A DNA stretch of 64,000 nucleotides from contig NZ_JAASAF010000006.1 of NCBI RefSeq assembly GCF_012726195.1, positions 124,001 to 188,000 on the forward strand. Direction: 5' to 3'. This stretch comes from Rhodococcus sp. HNM0563. Its GTDB lineage: Bacteria; Actinomycetota; Actinomycetes; Mycobacteriales; Mycobacteriaceae. The notes under the pieces are model-generated. The model was not told the DNA's origin. It made no database searches and saw nothing but the letters and a program-made list of their open reading frames with translations. Shown here piece by piece: positions 37,101 through 47,498 of this stretch. Every line of letters starts with the position of its first letter. Position 1 is the first letter of the stretch. A program made the translations under genes and the position numbers.

Positions 37101-38204
37101 ATCCGCCTCCGAGAGCACACTGCGCTGACCGGGCAGACCCGGTCCCATGTAACCCATTTCGCGTCCGCCCATGGCATTGGGCTGGCCGGTAAGGGAGAAC
37201 GGGCCGCTGCCGGTCCGGCAGATCGCACCGGTCGCGAGATGGAGATTGCATATCGCGTTGGTGTTCCACGTGCCGTGGATGCTCTGGTTGAGCCCCATGG
37301 TCCAGCAGCTCATCCAATTGCCTGCCTCACCGATCCACTGCGCCGCGGTCCGGATGTCGCCTTCGTCGATTCCCGTGATCCGGGCGACTGCCTCCGGCGG
37401 ATAGTCGGCGAGGAATTCTTCCATCGCGACCCAGCCATCGGTGTGATCGTCGATGAATCTCCGATCCACGTGACCGTTTTCGACGATGAGGTGCAGCAGA
37501 CCGTTGAGTAGGGCGAGATCGGTGCCGGGGGAGATCCGCAGGAACAGGTCGGCCTTGTCGGCAGTCGCTGTGCGGCGAGGGTCGACGACGATCAACTTCG
37601 CCCCGGCCTTGACACGATCCATCATCCGCAGAAACAGGATCGGATGGCAATCGGCCATGTTGGAGCCGATCACGAAGAACACGTCGGCGTGGTCGAAATC
37701 CTCGTACGAGCCGGGTGGTCCGTCCGATCCCAGCGACTGCTTGTAACCGGTGCCTGCACCTGCCATGCACAATCGCGAGTTCGATTCGATCCCGTTGGTG
37801 CCGATGAAGCCCTTCGCCAGTTTGTTGGCCAGGTACTGCGACTCGAGAGACATCTGCCCCGACACGTAGATCGCGACGGCGTCGGGACCGTGTTCGTCGA
37901 TGATGGCGTTCAAGCGACGCGCGGTGTCCGAAATCGCGGTCTCCAACGCAACCGGGACGTGATCGGCACCGCGTTCCGGGCGTACACGTGCGGTCTCGAG
38001 TCGGCCACCTCCTGCGAGCATCGCGGCGCTCGTCGCGCCTTTCGTGCACAGCCGGCCCCGGTTGGTGGGGTGTTCCTTGTCTCCGTATGCGTCGAGCACA
38101 CGGCGAGTCCCGGTGCTCGGGTCGACGCCGACCTCGAGGACCATCCCGCATCCCACACCGCAATACGAGCAGGCAGTTCTCACCAAGGCGCTCGTATCCT
38201 GCAT
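34161..38204 (-). CDS. Assimilatory nitrate reductase fused to flavodoxin-FNR reductase
   Basis: 1347 residues, two proteins in one. Residues 1-770 are a NasA/NarB-type molybdopterin enzyme: [4Fe-4S] ligands C12, C15, C19, C53 (CSYCGVGC ... GRLCTKG), a likely Mo-ligand Cys near residue 146 in [12 protein letters not shown], and the molydopterin dinucleotide-binding domain at about 640-760. Residues ~812-955 are a flavodoxin ([22 protein letters not shown]), ~990-1170 the FAD domain of CysJ type (RMYSISSSP) and the rest NADPH-binding ([22 protein letters not shown]). The fusion would carry electrons NADPH-FAD-FMN-FeS-Mo and reduce nitrate without a separate reductase. The ATG at 38204 has AGGAG eight bases upstream. 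Confidence 0.93.
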   Translation of the reverse strand: MQDTSALVRTACSYCGVGCGMVLEVGVDPSTGTRRVLDAYGDKEHPTNRGRLCTKGATSAAMLAGGGRLETARVRPERGADHVPVALETAISDTARRLNAIIDEHGPDAVAIYVSGQMSLESQYLANKLAKGFIGTNGIESNSRLCMAGAGTGYKQSLGSDGPPGSYEDFDHADVFFVIGSNMADCHPILFLRMMDRVKAGAKLIVVDPRRTATADKADLFLRISPGTDLALLNGLLHLIVENGHVDRRFIDDHTDGWVAMEEFLADYPPEAVARITGIDEGDIRTAAQWIGEAGNWMSCWTMGLNQSIHGTWNTNAICNLHLATGAICRTGSGPFSLTGQPNAMGGREMGYMGPGLPGQRSVLSEADRVFVEERWGLPRGTLRTEVGTGTIDMFEKMAAGGIKACWIICTNPVATVANRKTVLEGLEKAELVILQDSFAETETADHADVLLPGALWSESDYVTIGSDRTLNLVGQAVDPIGDAVPDWEIIARVATAMGFGSAFDYSSADEIFEEIVGFANPDTGYDLRGVTYDRLRRTPVQWPCPPGGAARNPIRYLNDGTVRPQLVREDGTAPRYVFATPDGRARFFPRPYAPAAELPDDDYPLILNTGRVQHQWHTLTKTGRVAKLNKLEPGPFVEVNPYDAQRLAITAGDRVEITSRRGRAVLPAVVTDRVGPGNCFAPFHWNDKFGEDLAINAVTNDATDPVSHQPEFKVCAVALAKVDPPEHVVDDPAGLLASAIGLDIEAPPLDEIERIYLSGMLAGIRSSDFGGVPVLPASAPFSASTRTWIEGLLAGAWSRGPESTDPGCESEGTPVVVAWASQTGNAEEFAGTCATRLRVAGCAVRSMSLNDLGVAGLIDVPNLLVVASTFGDGDAPDNGSTFFAALTRDDAPDLAGMRYAILAYGDSSFDDFCGFGRKLDERLAELGATALVSRVDCEPDFEERSAQWLSEIELHFDGAPGRAGPAVAPVPAAPSYSRKSPLITRLTRNTCLSGAGSSKEVRQFGFELFDPAFEYSAGDALGVVPTNRPDTVDEWLQVTVLDAEAPTEIPGLPTIPLREAATRHLDITRVTPDLLKFVQHQTGSAELAKLLRPGNKLELQRWLWGKQAMDIIAEYPFKAPLDEWLPLLERLQPRMYSISSSPKVNSREVQLTVSVVRYDNAGRGRAGVCSSFLADHSKGADIPIFVQRSNHFRPPSSPDTPMIMVGPGTGIAPFRAFLHDRRESGHTGRNWLFFGDQRIETDYLYRDEIEAMHSDGFLTGLDLAFSRDQRQKIYVQDRMREHGARLWRWLEDGAHFYVCGDAARMAKDVDTALRDVVQAHGRLDQDQATAYIDGLIAQKRYVRDVY

Positions 38205-38346
38205 TCCCAGCTCCTGCCCGGACCGTCTCGTGAATGGCCCGGTGTCCATGCTGCGGACACGGTGTTGCGGGAGGATCAAACGCGGTGAGCACACTGTGAC
38301 ATCTGGCTCACGAGTGCGTACAACCCGTGTGAGGAGCCGGAAACAC

Positions 38347-39801
38347 TCACGCCTTCGGTTGCTGATCCCACCACTTCAGGAGCTCGGCCTCGGCCTCGTC
38401 CCGATCGAGCGGCCCGCGATCGAGGCGCAGGTTCTTGAGGAACTTCCACGCCTTACCGACCTGGGGTCCTGCGGGGATCCCGAGCAGTTCCATGATCGCG
38501 TTGCCGTCGAGATCCGGACGGACCCGTGCCAGGTCCTCCTGCTCCGCGATCACGGCGATGCGATGCTCGAGATCGTCGTAGGTGGCCTGCAACGATGCGG
38601 CACGGCGCTTGTTGCGGGTGGTGCAGTCGGCGCGCACGAGTTTGTGCAGCTTCGGGAGAAGGTGCCCGGCATCGTGCACGTAGCGACGCACCGCCGAGTC
38701 CGTCCACTGTCCCTTGCCGTATCCGTGGAACCGCAGGTGCAAGAACACGAGCTGACCCACGTCCTCGACCATCTGCTTGGAATACTTCAGGGCTCGCATC
38801 CTTTTGCGGACGAGTTTCGCGCCGACCACTTCGTGGTGGTGGAAGCTCACACCGCCACCCGGCTCATTGCGTTTGGTGCCCGGCTTGCCGATGTCATGCA
38901 GGAGCGCTGCCCAGCGCAGCACCAGATCCGGGTCACCGTCTTCGAGGTCGATCGCCTGCTTCAGAACGGTGAGTGAATGCCAGTACACGTCCTTGTGCTG
39001 GTGATGCTCGTCGATCTCGAGTTTCATCGCCGGGATCTCGGGAAGCACACGCTGCGCAAGTCCCGTTTCGACCATCACATCGATGCCCTCGAGGGGGTAG
39101 GTACCGAGAATGAGTTTGTCGAGTTCGGCCTGGACGCGTTCGGCGCTGATCCGCAGGATCTCGTCGGCCATCTCGACGATCGCCGTGTGCACCCGCTCGG
39201 TGAGGGTGAATCCGAGCTGCGACACGAAACGCGCGCCGCGCAGCATCCGCAGTGGATCGTCGTGGAAGGAGTCCTCCGGTCGCGCCGGCGTGTCGAGCAC
39301 TCCCGCGACCAGCGCATCCATCCCGCCGAGTGGGTCGACGAACTCGCCGGCACCGTCGCTGCCGATCCGGACTGCCATCGCGTTGACGGTGAAGTCACGG
39401 CGCACCAGATCGTCCTCGAGCCGGGTGCCGTACTCGACGATCGGATGGCGGGTCACGCGGTCGTACGCATCGCTGCGGAACGTGGTGATCTCGATCTGTT
39501 CGGGGCCCTTCGACGCGCTCACCGTTCCGAAGTCGATTCCGGTGTCCCACTGATGGTCGGCCCAACCGCGAAGAAGTTCCTGTACGAGTTCGGGGCGGGC
39601 GTCGGTGGTGAAGTCGAGGTCGGTGCCCAATCTCCCCAGCACGGCGTCGCGAACACTGCCTCCCACCAGGTACAGCTCGTGCCCCGCCTCGGCGAAACGT
39701 GCCCCGAGAGGAGCCAGGACATCCGAGAGTGCCCGCAGCGTCGAGTCGGCGCTTGCGAGCAGTCGGGCGCGGCGATCGGCGTCCGCGGTGGGAGAGTTCA
39801 C
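38347..39801 (-). CDS. pcnA: CCA tRNA nucleotidyltransferase
   Basis: 484 residues. Class II nucleotidyltransferase: GGSVRD (47-52), catalytic DLDF (D61, D63), [14 protein letters not shown]-type neck, then an HD domain with HDIGKP. It adds or repairs the CCA end of tRNAs; named pcnA (Rv3907c) in mycobacteria. The GTG start at 39801 has TAAAGT eight bases upstream and so may be leaderless. Divergent from the mutT4-like gene, 114 bp apart. Confidence 0.93.
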   Translation of the reverse strand: MNSPTADADRRARLLASADSTLRALSDVLAPLGARFAEAGHELYLVGGSVRDAVLGRLGTDLDFTTDARPELVQELLRGWADHQWDTGIDFGTVSASKGPEQIEITTFRSDAYDRVTRHPIVEYGTRLEDDLVRRDFTVNAMAVRIGSDGAGEFVDPLGGMDALVAGVLDTPARPEDSFHDDPLRMLRGARFVSQLGFTLTERVHTAIVEMADEILRISAERVQAELDKLILGTYPLEGIDVMVETGLAQRVLPEIPAMKLEIDEHHQHKDVYWHSLTVLKQAIDLEDGDPDLVLRWAALLHDIGKPGTKRNEPGGGVSFHHHEVVGAKLVRKRMRALKYSKQMVEDVGQLVFLHLRFHGYGKGQWTDSAVRRYVHDAGHLLPKLHKLVRADCTTRNKRRAASLQATYDDLEHRIAVIAEQEDLARVRPDLDGNAIMELLGIPAGPQVGKAWKFLKNLRLDRGPLDRDEAEAELLKWWDQQPKA

Positions 39802-39915
39802 GCCTCCGGACTTTACCGAGCTGCCCGTGCTCCCGGTCGGACAGGCACCGACGTGTGGCCGAACCGGGCCCGAGGTTGAAACAGCACGGTGGCCGTTACA
39901 ACTACTATCGATCAG

Positions 39916-40521
39916 GTGTCGCCCGCAGAACGTGCCAACCGCAACCGCCGCAATCCGCGGCGGCGCGGCTCGGGCGGCAAATCACCTGTGCGCGGAGGTG
40001 TGGCGAACCCGGCTTCGACGCCGCACTCGCGGATGCGCACCGTACGGGAGACATCCGCCGGTGGTCTCGTCGTCGACGGACTCGGCGGCCCACCCGATCA
40101 ATTGTGTGCCGCGCTGATCGGTCGCACCGACCGCCGTGGCCGCCTGCTGTGGTCGCTGCCGAAGGGCCACATCGAGAAGGGTGAGACAGCGGAAGAGACC
40201 GCGATGCGCGAAGTCCACGAGGAGACCGGCGTGCGCAGCAAGGTCCTCACCGAACTCGGCAGCATCGACTACTGGTTCGTGACGGAAGGACGACGAGTCC
40301 ACAAGACCGTCCATCACTATCTCCTCCGTTATCTCGGGGGTGAGCTCTCCGACGCCGACATCGAGGTCACCGAGGTGGCCTGGGTGCCACTGACGGAATT
40401 GCGGACGCGGCTCGCGTACGCGGACGAGCGGAAACTCGCCGATGTCGCCGATCAGCTCATCGCCGACATCGACCCTGCCTGGCTGAAGGACGCCGACGAT
40501 CCGGGGGCCGCGCTCGGATGA
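39916..40521 (+). CDS. mutT4: Nudix hydrolase, MutT4-like
   Basis: 201 residues. A basic, disordered N-terminus ([10 protein letters not shown]) precedes the Nudix fold; the Nudix box (GX5EX7REUXEEXGU) is complete around residues 84-106 with REVHEET. Synteny with Rv3908 (mutT4) supports the symbol. It would hydrolyse a nucleoside-diphosphate derivative in nucleotide-pool sanitation or diadenosine metabolism. GTG at 39916 is preferred because TACTAT is seven bases upstream; a GTG at 39889 would add nine residues. Overlaps the next gene by four bases. Confidence 0.9.
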   Translation: MSPAERANRNRRNPRRRGSGGKSPVRGGVANPASTPHSRMRTVRETSAGGLVVDGLGGPPDQLCAALIGRTDRRGRLLWSLPKGHIEKGETAEETAMREVHEETGVRSKVLTELGSIDYWFVTEGRRVHKTVHHYLLRYLGGELSDADIEVTEVAWVPLTELRTRLAYADERKLADVADQLIADIDPAWLKDADDPGAALG

Positions 40522-42911
40522 CGGTGGTGTTCTCCCGGGCCAGCGCCGCGGTCCTCGCTGCGATGGCGCTGGCCCTCGTAGCTCTGGTCGGGCCGGTCCC
40601 CGGCTCCGCAGTCGCCCAGACGACCGACGAACCACAGTTCCTCCGCCTCGACATCGACCAGGTCACCCCGTCGGCGGTGTCCCTGACCAGCGGTCCGGTC
40701 GTGTCGGTGACCGGCACTGTCACCAACATCGGCGATCGCGATGTCGAAGACGTCTGGGTGCGCCTGCAGCGTGCACAGGCCGTCGCGGATTCAGCGACCC
40801 TACGCAGCGCATTGACCCTTGATCAGGCCGGATACGACACGGTCGGGGAGTTCGAGGTGGTCAGCGATCGTATCGGGCAGGGAGACACCGAGGAATTCAC
40901 TCTCGAACTGCCGCTTCGCTCCGATCTCGTCCCCTCCCTCGACATCGCCGAGCCGGGTGTGTACCCGCTGCTCGTCAACGTCAACGGTGTCCCCGAATAC
41001 GGTGGCCAGGCGCGCCTCGACGACGCCCGGTTCCTGCTTCCGGTCCTGGGGGTGCCCGCCGCGGACGAGGTCGGTACCGGTACCGATGAGAGCACCGACA
41101 CGAGCGGCGCCACCTCGCTCGGGGAAACGTCCGCCGAAGCCAGGGAGAAGGCATTCCCCGCGGTAGCACCCGAGGGGTCGACGCCCGTCCCGACCACCGT
41201 GCTCTGGCCACTCGCCGATCGACCCCGGATAGCAGCGGGAGTACCCGGATCGGCAACCGATCCGGTCCGTCTCGTCGACGACGATCTTGCAACCTCGCTG
41301 GCCGAAGGCGGCCGTCTCGACGGGTTGCTCCGTGTCGCGGAAGAGGTCGTGCAGAACGAGCAGCAGGTCGGCGACGCAATGTGCCTCGCGATCGACCCGG
41401 ACCTGCTGGTCACGGTCGCGAACATGACACGCGACTATCTGGTGGTTGCCGATCCCGCCGACCCGATCGGCGACGCAGAGCCCGGCACGGGCACCGACGC
41501 GGCGATCTCATGGCTGGAGCGGTTGCGGGCGCTGTCGGCGCGGATGTGCACGACCGCCGTGCCGTACGCCCAGACAGATCTCACGGCGCTCGCCGAGACC
41601 GGCGAGCCGTCACTGATCGAATCCGCGCTCACCTCGCCCACCGAGATCATCGACACGACCCTGGGTATCTCTTCCGTGAGTTCGGTGGTCTGGCCCGACT
41701 CCGGCGTACTCACCGAGAAAGCGGGCACGATGATCGCGGCGAACGGTCCGGTGACCGCGTTGCTCGCCGACGATGCCGTGCAGAACACCGATGCCGGCGC
41801 TGCGGGTGTCCGCATCAGCGGCGTGGACGGACTCACAGCGAGTCTGTTCGACAGTGCCGCGGGTGCTGCACTCGCTGCCATGGGCGACGATCCGCAGACA
41901 CCCTCGTACGTGCCCGAATCGTCGCGCTACACACTCACCGACGATTCGACGACTGCCCGACTCCAGGACGCGCTCGGCGCCATCGCCTGGCCTGCCCTGA
42001 ATTCGTCGTCGGAGTCGGCATCGTCGGCCGGACCGGATTCGCTGGTGCTCGCGCCGCCGCAGGTGTGGTCCGTATCCGCCGACGATGCTGCCCGGGCCCT
42101 GTCCATGGTGTCGACCCTGATGAAATCAGGGCTCGCAACGGCGCAGCCGTTCCAGTCGATGCTCTCTGCCGCCGCTGCGACCGGCAGCGACCCGGTCGCG
42201 TCACTGCTGACGTATCCGGAACAGGCGATCACCGACGGTGCGCCTGCGCCGGTGGTTCACGAGGCCTCCGCACAGATGCCGCGTCTCGACGGGCTCGAGG
42301 ACGCCTTCGTCGAAGACCCGCAGGCCCAGCTCACCCCGAGTGCGTTCACCGCGCCGCTGCGGAACGACATGCTGCGCTCGATGACGCTGGCCGGGCGGCG
42401 CGGCACCGATCCGGATGCGGCCGCTGCAGTTGCCGAGCAGCGAGCGACGGAGGTGCGCGAGGCCGTCGATCGGATGTTCGACTCGGTCACGGTGCTCGCG
42501 CCGGGCGGCGTCTTCACTCTCACGTCGGAGCAGAGCCCGCTGCTGCTCGTGGCCCGTAACGATCTCCCCGTGGGCATCAACGTCCGGTTGCACGTCGACG
42601 TGCCCGCAGCAATGGACATCACCGACATCGGCCCCACCCAGCTTCCGCCGAGAGGGAGTCGCACCCTCACGGTGCCTGCCGAGATCAGCGACTCGAGAAA
42701 GATCGAGGTCGAGTTCGCGCTCACGACCGAGTCCGGTCTGTCACTCGGCAGCCCCACGCAGGTCACGGTACGTTCCAATGCGTACGGCCAGATCCTCGCC
42801 ATCGTCACAGGCTGTGCGGGAGCACTCCTGTTGTTCCTGGCGGGGCGGAGACTTCTGCACAGGTTCCGGGGGGAGCCGGATCCGGCCGATGAACGATTGG
42901 GAGAGAAATGA
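40518..42911 (+). CDS. Rv3909-like secreted/membrane protein (DUF6049)
   Basis: 797 residues. A signal peptide (about residues 1-35, ending near GSAVAQ), an N-terminal Ig-like domain (about 45-150), a long extracellular region and one C-terminal helix ([18 protein letters not shown]) followed by a short basic cytoplasmic tail. Always found before murJ/mviN in this order; its role is unknown but likely linked to peptidoglycan precursor export. ATGA overlaps on both sides indicate co-translation with mutT4 and the MurJ gene. Confidence 0.88.
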   Translation: MTVVFSRASAAVLAAMALALVALVGPVPGSAVAQTTDEPQFLRLDIDQVTPSAVSLTSGPVVSVTGTVTNIGDRDVEDVWVRLQRAQAVADSATLRSALTLDQAGYDTVGEFEVVSDRIGQGDTEEFTLELPLRSDLVPSLDIAEPGVYPLLVNVNGVPEYGGQARLDDARFLLPVLGVPAADEVGTGTDESTDTSGATSLGETSAEAREKAFPAVAPEGSTPVPTTVLWPLADRPRIAAGVPGSATDPVRLVDDDLATSLAEGGRLDGLLRVAEEVVQNEQQVGDAMCLAIDPDLLVTVANMTRDYLVVADPADPIGDAEPGTGTDAAISWLERLRALSARMCTTAVPYAQTDLTALAETGEPSLIESALTSPTEIIDTTLGISSVSSVVWPDSGVLTEKAGTMIAANGPVTALLADDAVQNTDAGAAGVRISGVDGLTASLFDSAAGAALAAMGDDPQTPSYVPESSRYTLTDDSTTARLQDALGAIAWPALNSSSESASSAGPDSLVLAPPQVWSVSADDAARALSMVSTLMKSGLATAQPFQSMLSAAAATGSDPVASLLTYPEQAITDGAPAPVVHEASAQMPRLDGLEDAFVEDPQAQLTPSAFTAPLRNDMLRSMTLAGRRGTDPDAAAAVAEQRATEVREAVDRMFDSVTVLAPGGVFTLTSEQSPLLLVARNDLPVGINVRLHVDVPAAMDITDIGPTQLPPRGSRTLTVPAEISDSRKIEVEFALTTESGLSLGSPTQVTVRSNAYGQILAIVTGCAGALLLFLAGRRLLHRFRGEPDPADERLGEK

Positions 42912-45900
42912 CCGGGAACCCCACCCGTACCGGTGCCGGGGAGCATCAGGGGCCGACGAGTTCCCCGGATGTCACGGGTCCGACGACGTCTCCCGACCTC
43001 ACCGGGGCGCCTCGATCCGGCAGGGCGCAGAGCCTGCTCGCCGCGACCGGGTCGATCGCGATCGCCACCCTGATCAGTCGCATCACGGGCTTCCTCAAGC
43101 AACTCCTCATTCTCACGTTGCTCGGCGCCGGGGTCGCGAGCTCGTTCACGGTCGCTCACCAGATCCCGAACATGATCTCCGAGCTCGTGCTCGGGGCCGT
43201 GCTCACCTCGATCGTGGTGCCGGTTCTCGTCCGCGCCGAACGGGAGGACCCCGACGGCGGTGAGGCCTTCATCCGGCGGTTGTTCACTGCCGCGCTGGTG
43301 CTCCTCGGCACCGCGACGGTGCTTGCCGTCGCAGCGGCCCCGCTCCTGACGACGCACGTCTTCCTCGACGATTCGGGGGAGGTCTCGACGTCGCTGACCA
43401 CGGCGCTGTCGTATCTACTGTTGCCCGCGATCGTGTTCTACGGCATGTCGGGCCTGTTCACAGGCATCCTCAACACCCGGCAAGTGTTCAAGCCCGGCGC
43501 GTGGGCACCGGTGCTGAACAACATCGTCGTGCTGTCCGTGCTCGTTCTCTACTACCTGATGCCCGGCGAGATCACTCTCGACCCGGTACGAATGAGCGAT
43601 CCGAAACTGCTGGTCCTCGGGATCGGGGTGCTGCTCGGTGTCGTCACTCAGGCCATGAGTCTGGTCCCCGCGTTGCGCAGGGAAGGCATCAACCTCAAGC
43701 CCCTGTGGGGGCTCGACGACCGGCTCCGCCAGTTCGGTGGCATGGCCGCGGCGATCATCATGTACGTACTGATCAGCCAGGCCGGCATGGTCTTCGCGAC
43801 ACGGGTGTCGTCGGGCGCCGACGAAGCAGGCCCCGCCATCTACAACAATGCGTGGCTGCTCCTGCAGTTGCCCTACGGCGTGCTGGGCGTCACCGTGCTC
43901 ACCGCGATCATGCCGAGACTGAGCCGAAACGCCGCCGACGGCGACACACCCGCCGTCGTCGACGATCTCTCCGTCGCGACACGCCTGACGATGATCTCGC
44001 TCATCCCCATCGTCACCTTCCTCACGATCGCCGGACCCCAGATCGGCGAAGCACTGTACGGCTACGGAAACTTCGGTAGCGGCAATGCCGAGCTGCTCGG
44101 TCGCGCAGTGAGCTGGTCTGCGTTCACGCTCATCCCGTATTCGCTCGTGCTGATCCACCTCCGCGTGTTCTATGCGAGAGAGCAGGCGTGGACACCCACG
44201 TGGATCATTCTGGGCATCACCGCTGTCAAGATCGGGTTGTCGGCGCTGGCACCGGTCATCGCGAGCGACGGCAGTCAGGTCGTCGTCTTCCTCGGGGTCG
44301 CAACGGGTATTGCCTTCACGGTCGGCGCGTTCATCGGTGGATTCCTGCTGCATCGCACACTCGGCAACCTGCAGATGGCGAATGTCGGGCGGACTGTTTG
44401 GCACGTGGTGTTCGCGTCGGCTGCCGCTGCCGCTGTGGTGTTGCTCGCCGACACGCTGCTCCAGCTCGACGCACTGAGTGAGCGGTTCGGCGGTGTCGGT
44501 TCCTTTGTGCGGGTCGGCATCACCGGGGTCCTTATGGTCCTGGTCGCCCTCGTAGGCATGTGGTTGCTGAAGGTTCCGGAGATCCTCTCGATCGAAGCCA
44601 TGATCCGGCGCAAGGTGGGTGCGCGGCGCGGCGACGCACCGGACGACACGCCGGGATCTGCCGACGCTCTTCCGACGTCACCGCCGCCGACCGGGCCACT
44701 CCCCGCCCCTCGCCGCTACGACTACCCCGAAACCGATGTGGAGCGCACCGTCGTGCTCCCACGTATCGACTACGGGGAGTACGGAGTCGGGCCGTACGAC
44801 GCGATCACAGAGGTCATTCCCGCGGTTCGGGACTTGCCCCGTCCCGTCGATCGCCGGGCGCAACTCCCGTACCCTGGTCAACAGATTCGACCCGGGCGGC
44901 GTGAACCTCGATACTTCGTGGCTCCCGGCGATCCCCGCCTCCGTACGGATAGCGGACGAGTCGACAACGAAGGAGTAAGGGTGAGCGACGACCACGCTGC
45001 CGGCAAGTCCGCGCTCGATTCAGCGAACCGGAACAACACCGGCTCCGCTGCCGAAGGCTCGAAGGCCGCCGCCGGTTCGACGGGCGCCGCAAACCGTACC
45101 TCCGCGTCCGGGGCCCGGAACCCGGATGCCGGACGGCCGCGCGATCCCCACACCGACACGGGTGTCATCCCGATCGGTTCGCCGCAGCTGCCGCCGGTTC
45201 GGGTGTCGGGCAGCGCACCTCGTCGCACGATGCGCGGACCCGAGCTCATCGCGGGCGCATCGGTCGCGGGAGGACGCTATCGGCTGCTTGCTCCACACGG
45301 GGGAGCACGGGGACTGCGATTCTGGCAGGCGCTCGACGTCAAGCTCGACCGCGAAGTGGCTCTGACCTTCGTCGACGCCGACCAGCGCGCCGCCGATGCG
45401 AGCGGCCCCGATTCTCCTCAGGCCGTGCTGTCCCGCTCGCTCCGGCTCGGACGCATCAACTCGCCGGGTCTCGCACGAGTGCTCGACGTCGTCCGTGGCA
45501 GCTCGGGGGGCATCGTTGTCGCCGAGTGGACCCCGGGTCGGTCGCTGAAGGAAATGTCGACCACCGAGCCGTCACCGATCGGCGCGGCTCGTGCCGTGCG
45601 CGCGCTTGCCGCGGCAGCCGAGGCCACCCACCGCGGTGGCAGCGCATTGTCGATCGATCACCCCGACCGGATCCGCATCAGTGTCGCGGGCGACGCGGTT
45701 CTCGCGTTCCCGGCCACGTTCTCCGACGCCGACGCGATCTCCGACGTCCACGGCCTCGGCGCGACCCTGTACGGGCTGATCACCGGCCGGTGGCCGATCG
45801 ACGAACCCGGTAACCCGGGTGCCCCCAAGGCAGCTCCGGCACGCGGTGGCGGCACGGTCGGCGGGATGCCGATCGCCGAGCGCGGTCCCGACGGTGTTCC

Positions 45901-46798
45901 CGTCGAACCTCGCGCGATCCGTCCGGATGTCCCCTTCGAGATCTCCGCGGTCGCGGTGCGTGCGCTGTCCACCGACGGTGGTATTCGGACGGCCGCGACG
46001 GTGCAGCACATCCTCGACCAGGCGTCGGTGGTCGACCAGAAGACCGACATGATCCCCGCGCTGCGGCTCGGGCAGCGAACCGCAGCCGCCGAGAGCCATG
46101 CCCTCGCCGACCCGGAAGCGCTCGCGCAGAAGAAGAAGCACTCCGAGCGGATGCTCATGGCGCTCGTCGGACTCGGCATCGTCACCGTGATCATCCTCGC
46201 GTTGATCGGCTGGTGGATCACCAATCTTCTTGCCGGCGATTCCAACGATGCCCCGTTGACCAGCCAGGAATTCGGGCTCACCCCGACGTCCGAGGCTCCG
46301 GTGGCCGCGGGCGCGGGTGAAGGCACAGAATCCGCGGCGCCGGTTGCTCCGGTGGCCGCCGGGCCGGTCGCCGCGACGTCGGTGGCGGTGTTCTCTCCGC
46401 AGGGCACCCCTGATTCTCCGGCGACCGCATCGCAGGCCATCGACGGCGATCCGAGTACCAAGTGGAGCACCGACGCCTACTTCGATCCGTTCCCGTCGCT
46501 CAAGAACGGTGTGGGCCTGCTGGTCACGCTTGCCGACACTTCCACGCTGTCGTCGGTGACCGTCACGACGGATTCGCCGGGAACGGTGCTCGAAGTGCGC
46601 AGTGCACCGTCGGCTCAGACGTCTCTTGATCAGACCCAGGTGATCGGTTCTGCCACACTCGATTCGGGCGAGACCGAGATTCCGGTCGAGGCCGACGGCG
46701 GCACATCGCATGTGTTGTTGTGGATCACCGATCTGAGCACGAGCAGCGGCGGTCACAAGAGCACGATCTCCGAGGTCACCTTCACCGCGGCGAAGTAG
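42908..46798 (+). CDS. murJ: MurJ (MviN) lipid II flippase with pseudokinase and extracellular domain
   Basis: 1296 residues. Residues ~45-560 are the 14-15-helix MOP-family flippase that moves lipid II across the membrane (IATLISRITGFLKQLLI is helix 1). A ~200-residue disordered linker rich in Pro, Arg and Ala follows. Residues ~772-1035 are a protein-kinase-like domain without recognisable HRD and DFG catalytic Asp, so a pseudokinase; in M. tuberculosis the equivalent domain is phosphorylated by PknB and recruits FhaA. A single helix (~1083-1107) leads to an extracellular discoidin-like beta domain (~1150-1296). The gene is the third in the mutT4 transcript. Confidence 0.95.
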   Translation: MTGNPTRTGAGEHQGPTSSPDVTGPTTSPDLTGAPRSGRAQSLLAATGSIAIATLISRITGFLKQLLILTLLGAGVASSFTVAHQIPNMISELVLGAVLTSIVVPVLVRAEREDPDGGEAFIRRLFTAALVLLGTATVLAVAAAPLLTTHVFLDDSGEVSTSLTTALSYLLLPAIVFYGMSGLFTGILNTRQVFKPGAWAPVLNNIVVLSVLVLYYLMPGEITLDPVRMSDPKLLVLGIGVLLGVVTQAMSLVPALRREGINLKPLWGLDDRLRQFGGMAAAIIMYVLISQAGMVFATRVSSGADEAGPAIYNNAWLLLQLPYGVLGVTVLTAIMPRLSRNAADGDTPAVVDDLSVATRLTMISLIPIVTFLTIAGPQIGEALYGYGNFGSGNAELLGRAVSWSAFTLIPYSLVLIHLRVFYAREQAWTPTWIILGITAVKIGLSALAPVIASDGSQVVVFLGVATGIAFTVGAFIGGFLLHRTLGNLQMANVGRTVWHVVFASAAAAAVVLLADTLLQLDALSERFGGVGSFVRVGITGVLMVLVALVGMWLLKVPEILSIEAMIRRKVGARRGDAPDDTPGSADALPTSPPPTGPLPAPRRYDYPETDVERTVVLPRIDYGEYGVGPYDAITEVIPAVRDLPRPVDRRAQLPYPGQQIRPGRREPRYFVAPGDPRLRTDSGRVDNEGVRVSDDHAAGKSALDSANRNNTGSAAEGSKAAAGSTGAANRTSASGARNPDAGRPRDPHTDTGVIPIGSPQLPPVRVSGSAPRRTMRGPELIAGASVAGGRYRLLAPHGGARGLRFWQALDVKLDREVALTFVDADQRAADASGPDSPQAVLSRSLRLGRINSPGLARVLDVVRGSSGGIVVAEWTPGRSLKEMSTTEPSPIGAARAVRALAAAAEATHRGGSALSIDHPDRIRISVAGDAVLAFPATFSDADAISDVHGLGATLYGLITGRWPIDEPGNPGAPKAAPARGGGTVGGMPIAERGPDGVPVEPRAIRPDVPFEISAVAVRALSTDGGIRTAATVQHILDQASVVDQKTDMIPALRLGQRTAAAESHALADPEALAQKKKHSERMLMALVGLGIVTVIILALIGWWITNLLAGDSNDAPLTSQEFGLTPTSEAPVAAGAGEGTESAAPVAPVAAGPVAATSVAVFSPQGTPDSPATASQAIDGDPSTKWSTDAYFDPFPSLKNGVGLLVTLADTSTLSSVTVTTDSPGTVLEVRSAPSAQTSLDQTQVIGSATLDSGETEIPVEADGGTSHVLLWITDLSTSSGGHKSTISEVTFTAAK

Positions 46799-46844
46799 GC
46801 CCCGCACAGCGGGAATCATCCGGCAAATCGGATACCATCCGCGC

Positions 46845-47444
46845 GTGCGAATTTTCGGGGGGATCGCAAAAGTCGCTGTGCCCGACATCGGAGAGATGTC
46901 GGATGCAGAGTTGTTGTCGGCTCATGTCGGAGGGGACAGGGCCGCGTTCGAGGCGTTGATATCACGGCACCGCGACCGTCTGTGGCAGGTCGCCAAGCGC
47001 ACGAGTTACTCGGACGAGGACGCAGCCGATGCAATGCAGGATGCGATGCTCTCGGCGCACCGGATGGCCGCCACGTACCGCAATGATGCCGCCGTGCGAA
47101 GCTGGCTGCACTCCATCGTCGTCAACGCGTGCCTGGACCGCATTCGCCGCAATCGGGTACGTCCGAGCGCGGCACGCTATCCCGATGGTGTCGAGCAGAT
47201 CCGCGATGAGCACGATCGGATTTCCGATCTCGAGACCACCCTCGACGTGCGAGCCGCGTTGTTCGCGCTCCCACCCGAGCAACGCGCCGCGGTGGTGGCC
47301 GTGGACGTCGAAGGCTATTCGGTGAGAGAGGCAGCTCGCAGGCTCGGTGTCCCCGAGGGCACGATCAAGAGCCGATGCGCACGCGGCCGAAAGAAACTTG
47401 CCTTCGTTCTCGACGACCTTCGATTCAGAGGGAACCGATCGTGA
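46845..47444 (+). CDS. sigM: ECF sigma factor SigM
   Basis: 199 residues: sigma-70 region 2 (residues ~30-100, SDEDAADAMQDAMLSAHR) and region 4 (~135-190, LPPEQRAAVVAVDVEGYSVREAA and GVPEGTIKSR). It directs RNA polymerase to its own stress or lipid-related regulon and is held by the anti-sigma encoded next. The GTG at 46845 is supported by TACCAT six bases upstream (leaderless); GTG 46878 and ATG 46896 are shorter alternatives. Confidence 0.92.
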   Translation: MRIFGGIAKVAVPDIGEMSDAELLSAHVGGDRAAFEALISRHRDRLWQVAKRTSYSDEDAADAMQDAMLSAHRMAATYRNDAAVRSWLHSIVVNACLDRIRRNRVRPSAARYPDGVEQIRDEHDRISDLETTLDVRAALFALPPEQRAAVVAVDVEGYSVREAARRLGVPEGTIKSRCARGRKKLAFVLDDLRFRGNRS

Positions 47445-47498
47445 ACCGCGTACGTCCTACTCTGGTGAGGGCACCCGAGCCGCCGAGGAGGAATGCGT

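Noticed and set aside
34962-37511. 849-codon open frame on the plus strand
   Set aside because: Antisense to the nitrate reductase fusion, whose metal and flavin motifs are intact; the product has no recognisable domain.
38285-38311. GTGAGC-N15-GCTCAC inverted repeat upstream of the nitrate reductase gene
   Set aside because: Six-base arms with a long spacer occur easily by chance; it does not match GlnR or CRP patterns well enough to call.
46811-46833. GGGAAT ... CGGAT as a SigM-type autoregulated promoter
   Set aside because: The spacer (12 bp) is too short for an ECF promoter; a leaderless -10 (TACCAT) explains the start better.
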